From: an uncultured Verrucomicrobiota bacterium
GTDB taxonomy: Bacteria; Verrucomicrobiota; Verrucomicrobiia; Limisphaerales; UBA1096
DNA length: 5,446 nt
Assembly (NCBI GenBank): GCA_913050205.1
Contig: CAJXAU010000140.1
Location: 1 to 5,446 of the forward strand
Direction: 5' to 3'
Shown in pieces: positions 5,246-5,446 of this stretch. Position numbers and translations under genes: made by a program. The notes under the pieces were generated by a model. The model did no database searches. It was not told the DNA's origin and worked only from the letters and a program-made list of their open reading frames with translations. Within the stretch, counting starts at the first letter, position 1, and each line of letters opens with the position of its first letter.

Positions 5246-5446
5246 ATGCAGGAAGGGATACCCACACAGTCGATACCGGACCGCCTCGAGGTCATCGCGA
5301 ACTTGGTCAAGGATCGGGAGGTGCTGGACTTGGGTGTGGTCGACGCGCGAACGACTCGGGGGAGTGCGGAGAAGAGATTCGAGCGGGACGGGAAGATTCT
5401 TTTTTTCCGGCTCGCGGAGATTAATCCGGACATCGTCGGGCTGGAT
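5246..5446 (+). CDS. Class I SAM-dependent methyltransferase, N-terminal fragment (3' end outside window)
   Basis: The frame is open from ATG 5246 to the window edge (67 residues); an in-frame TAG at 5234-5236 makes 5246 the first usable ATG. EVLDLGVVDA (residues 25-34) is a good motif I, the glycine-rich S-adenosylmethionine-binding loop following the first beta strand. DIVGLD (62-67) fits the end of strand 2, whose acid (D67) would bind the ribose hydroxyls. The intervening FFRLAEINP resembles methyltransferases often found in O-antigen and other cell-surface glycan clusters. The substrate cannot be told from this fragment; a role in modifying a surface sugar is a guess from position downstream of the LPS core genes. 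It lies 77 bp after the kinase gene, so co-transcription is uncertain. Translation on the opposite strand (5233-5433) lacks recognisable motifs. Confidence 0.8.
   Translation, partial: MQEGIPTQSIPDRLEVIANLVKDREVLDLGVVDARTTRGSAEKRFERDGKILFFRLAEINPDIVGLD

Noticed and set aside
5233..5433. 66-codon minus-strand ORF at the window end
   Set aside because: It is antisense to the methyltransferase motif I region, which is the better supported reading.

Overview
The window looks like chromosome from a Gram-negative bacterium, most likely of the Verrucomicrobiota. Two observations support this: a complete run of lipopolysaccharide (LPS) inner-core genes, and a partial surface or secreted protein whose C-terminal module (SW...GPW...SYFRLR) resembles those I associate with verrucomicrobial (Pedosphaera-like) secreted proteins. 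The phylum is inferred from protein style, not from a marker gene. The DNA is moderately GC-rich and almost fully coding. I see no tRNA, rRNA, CRISPR array, insertion sequence or integrase.

Layout: (1) 1-996, plus strand, is the 3' end of a large IPT/TIG plus DUF11-type extracellular protein. (2) 999-1931, minus strand, is a GT9 heptosyltransferase of WaaC type; it converges on gene 1 with only 2 bp between the stop codons. (3) 1962-2972, plus strand, is a second GT9 enzyme of WaaF type, divergent from waaC with 30 bp between the start codons. (4) 2962-3813 is a WaaP-type heptose kinase, overlapping waaF by 11 bp and preceded by a perfect AGGAGG. (5) 3810-5168 is a 452-residue protein with two kinase-fold domains of the LPS-kinase superfamily in tandem, joined to waaP by an ATGA overlap. 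(6) A 77-bp gap follows, then from 5246 the 5' end of a class I SAM-dependent methyltransferase that runs off the window.

Genes 2-5 make a coherent set: two heptosyltransferases would add L,D-heptose residues to the Kdo-lipid A acceptor, and up to three kinase modules would phosphorylate the inner core. The tight overlaps imply that waaF, waaP and the tandem kinase are co-transcribed and translationally coupled.

Two things stand out beyond the gene list. First, the 10-bp perfect palindrome CTTGGCCAAG occurs eight times, always inside genes and in only two of three possible codon phases (LGQ or LAK). This is a pattern like the highly iterated palindromes (HIP1) of cyanobacteria, but with a different word. 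Second, the two kinase domains of gene 5 are joined across an A8 tract running into ATGA. Removing one A would create a stop overlapping an in-frame ATG, the same arrangement as the waaP/kinase junction. So the protein is either a recent fusion, a slippage-controlled pair, or two genes merged by a homopolymer error.
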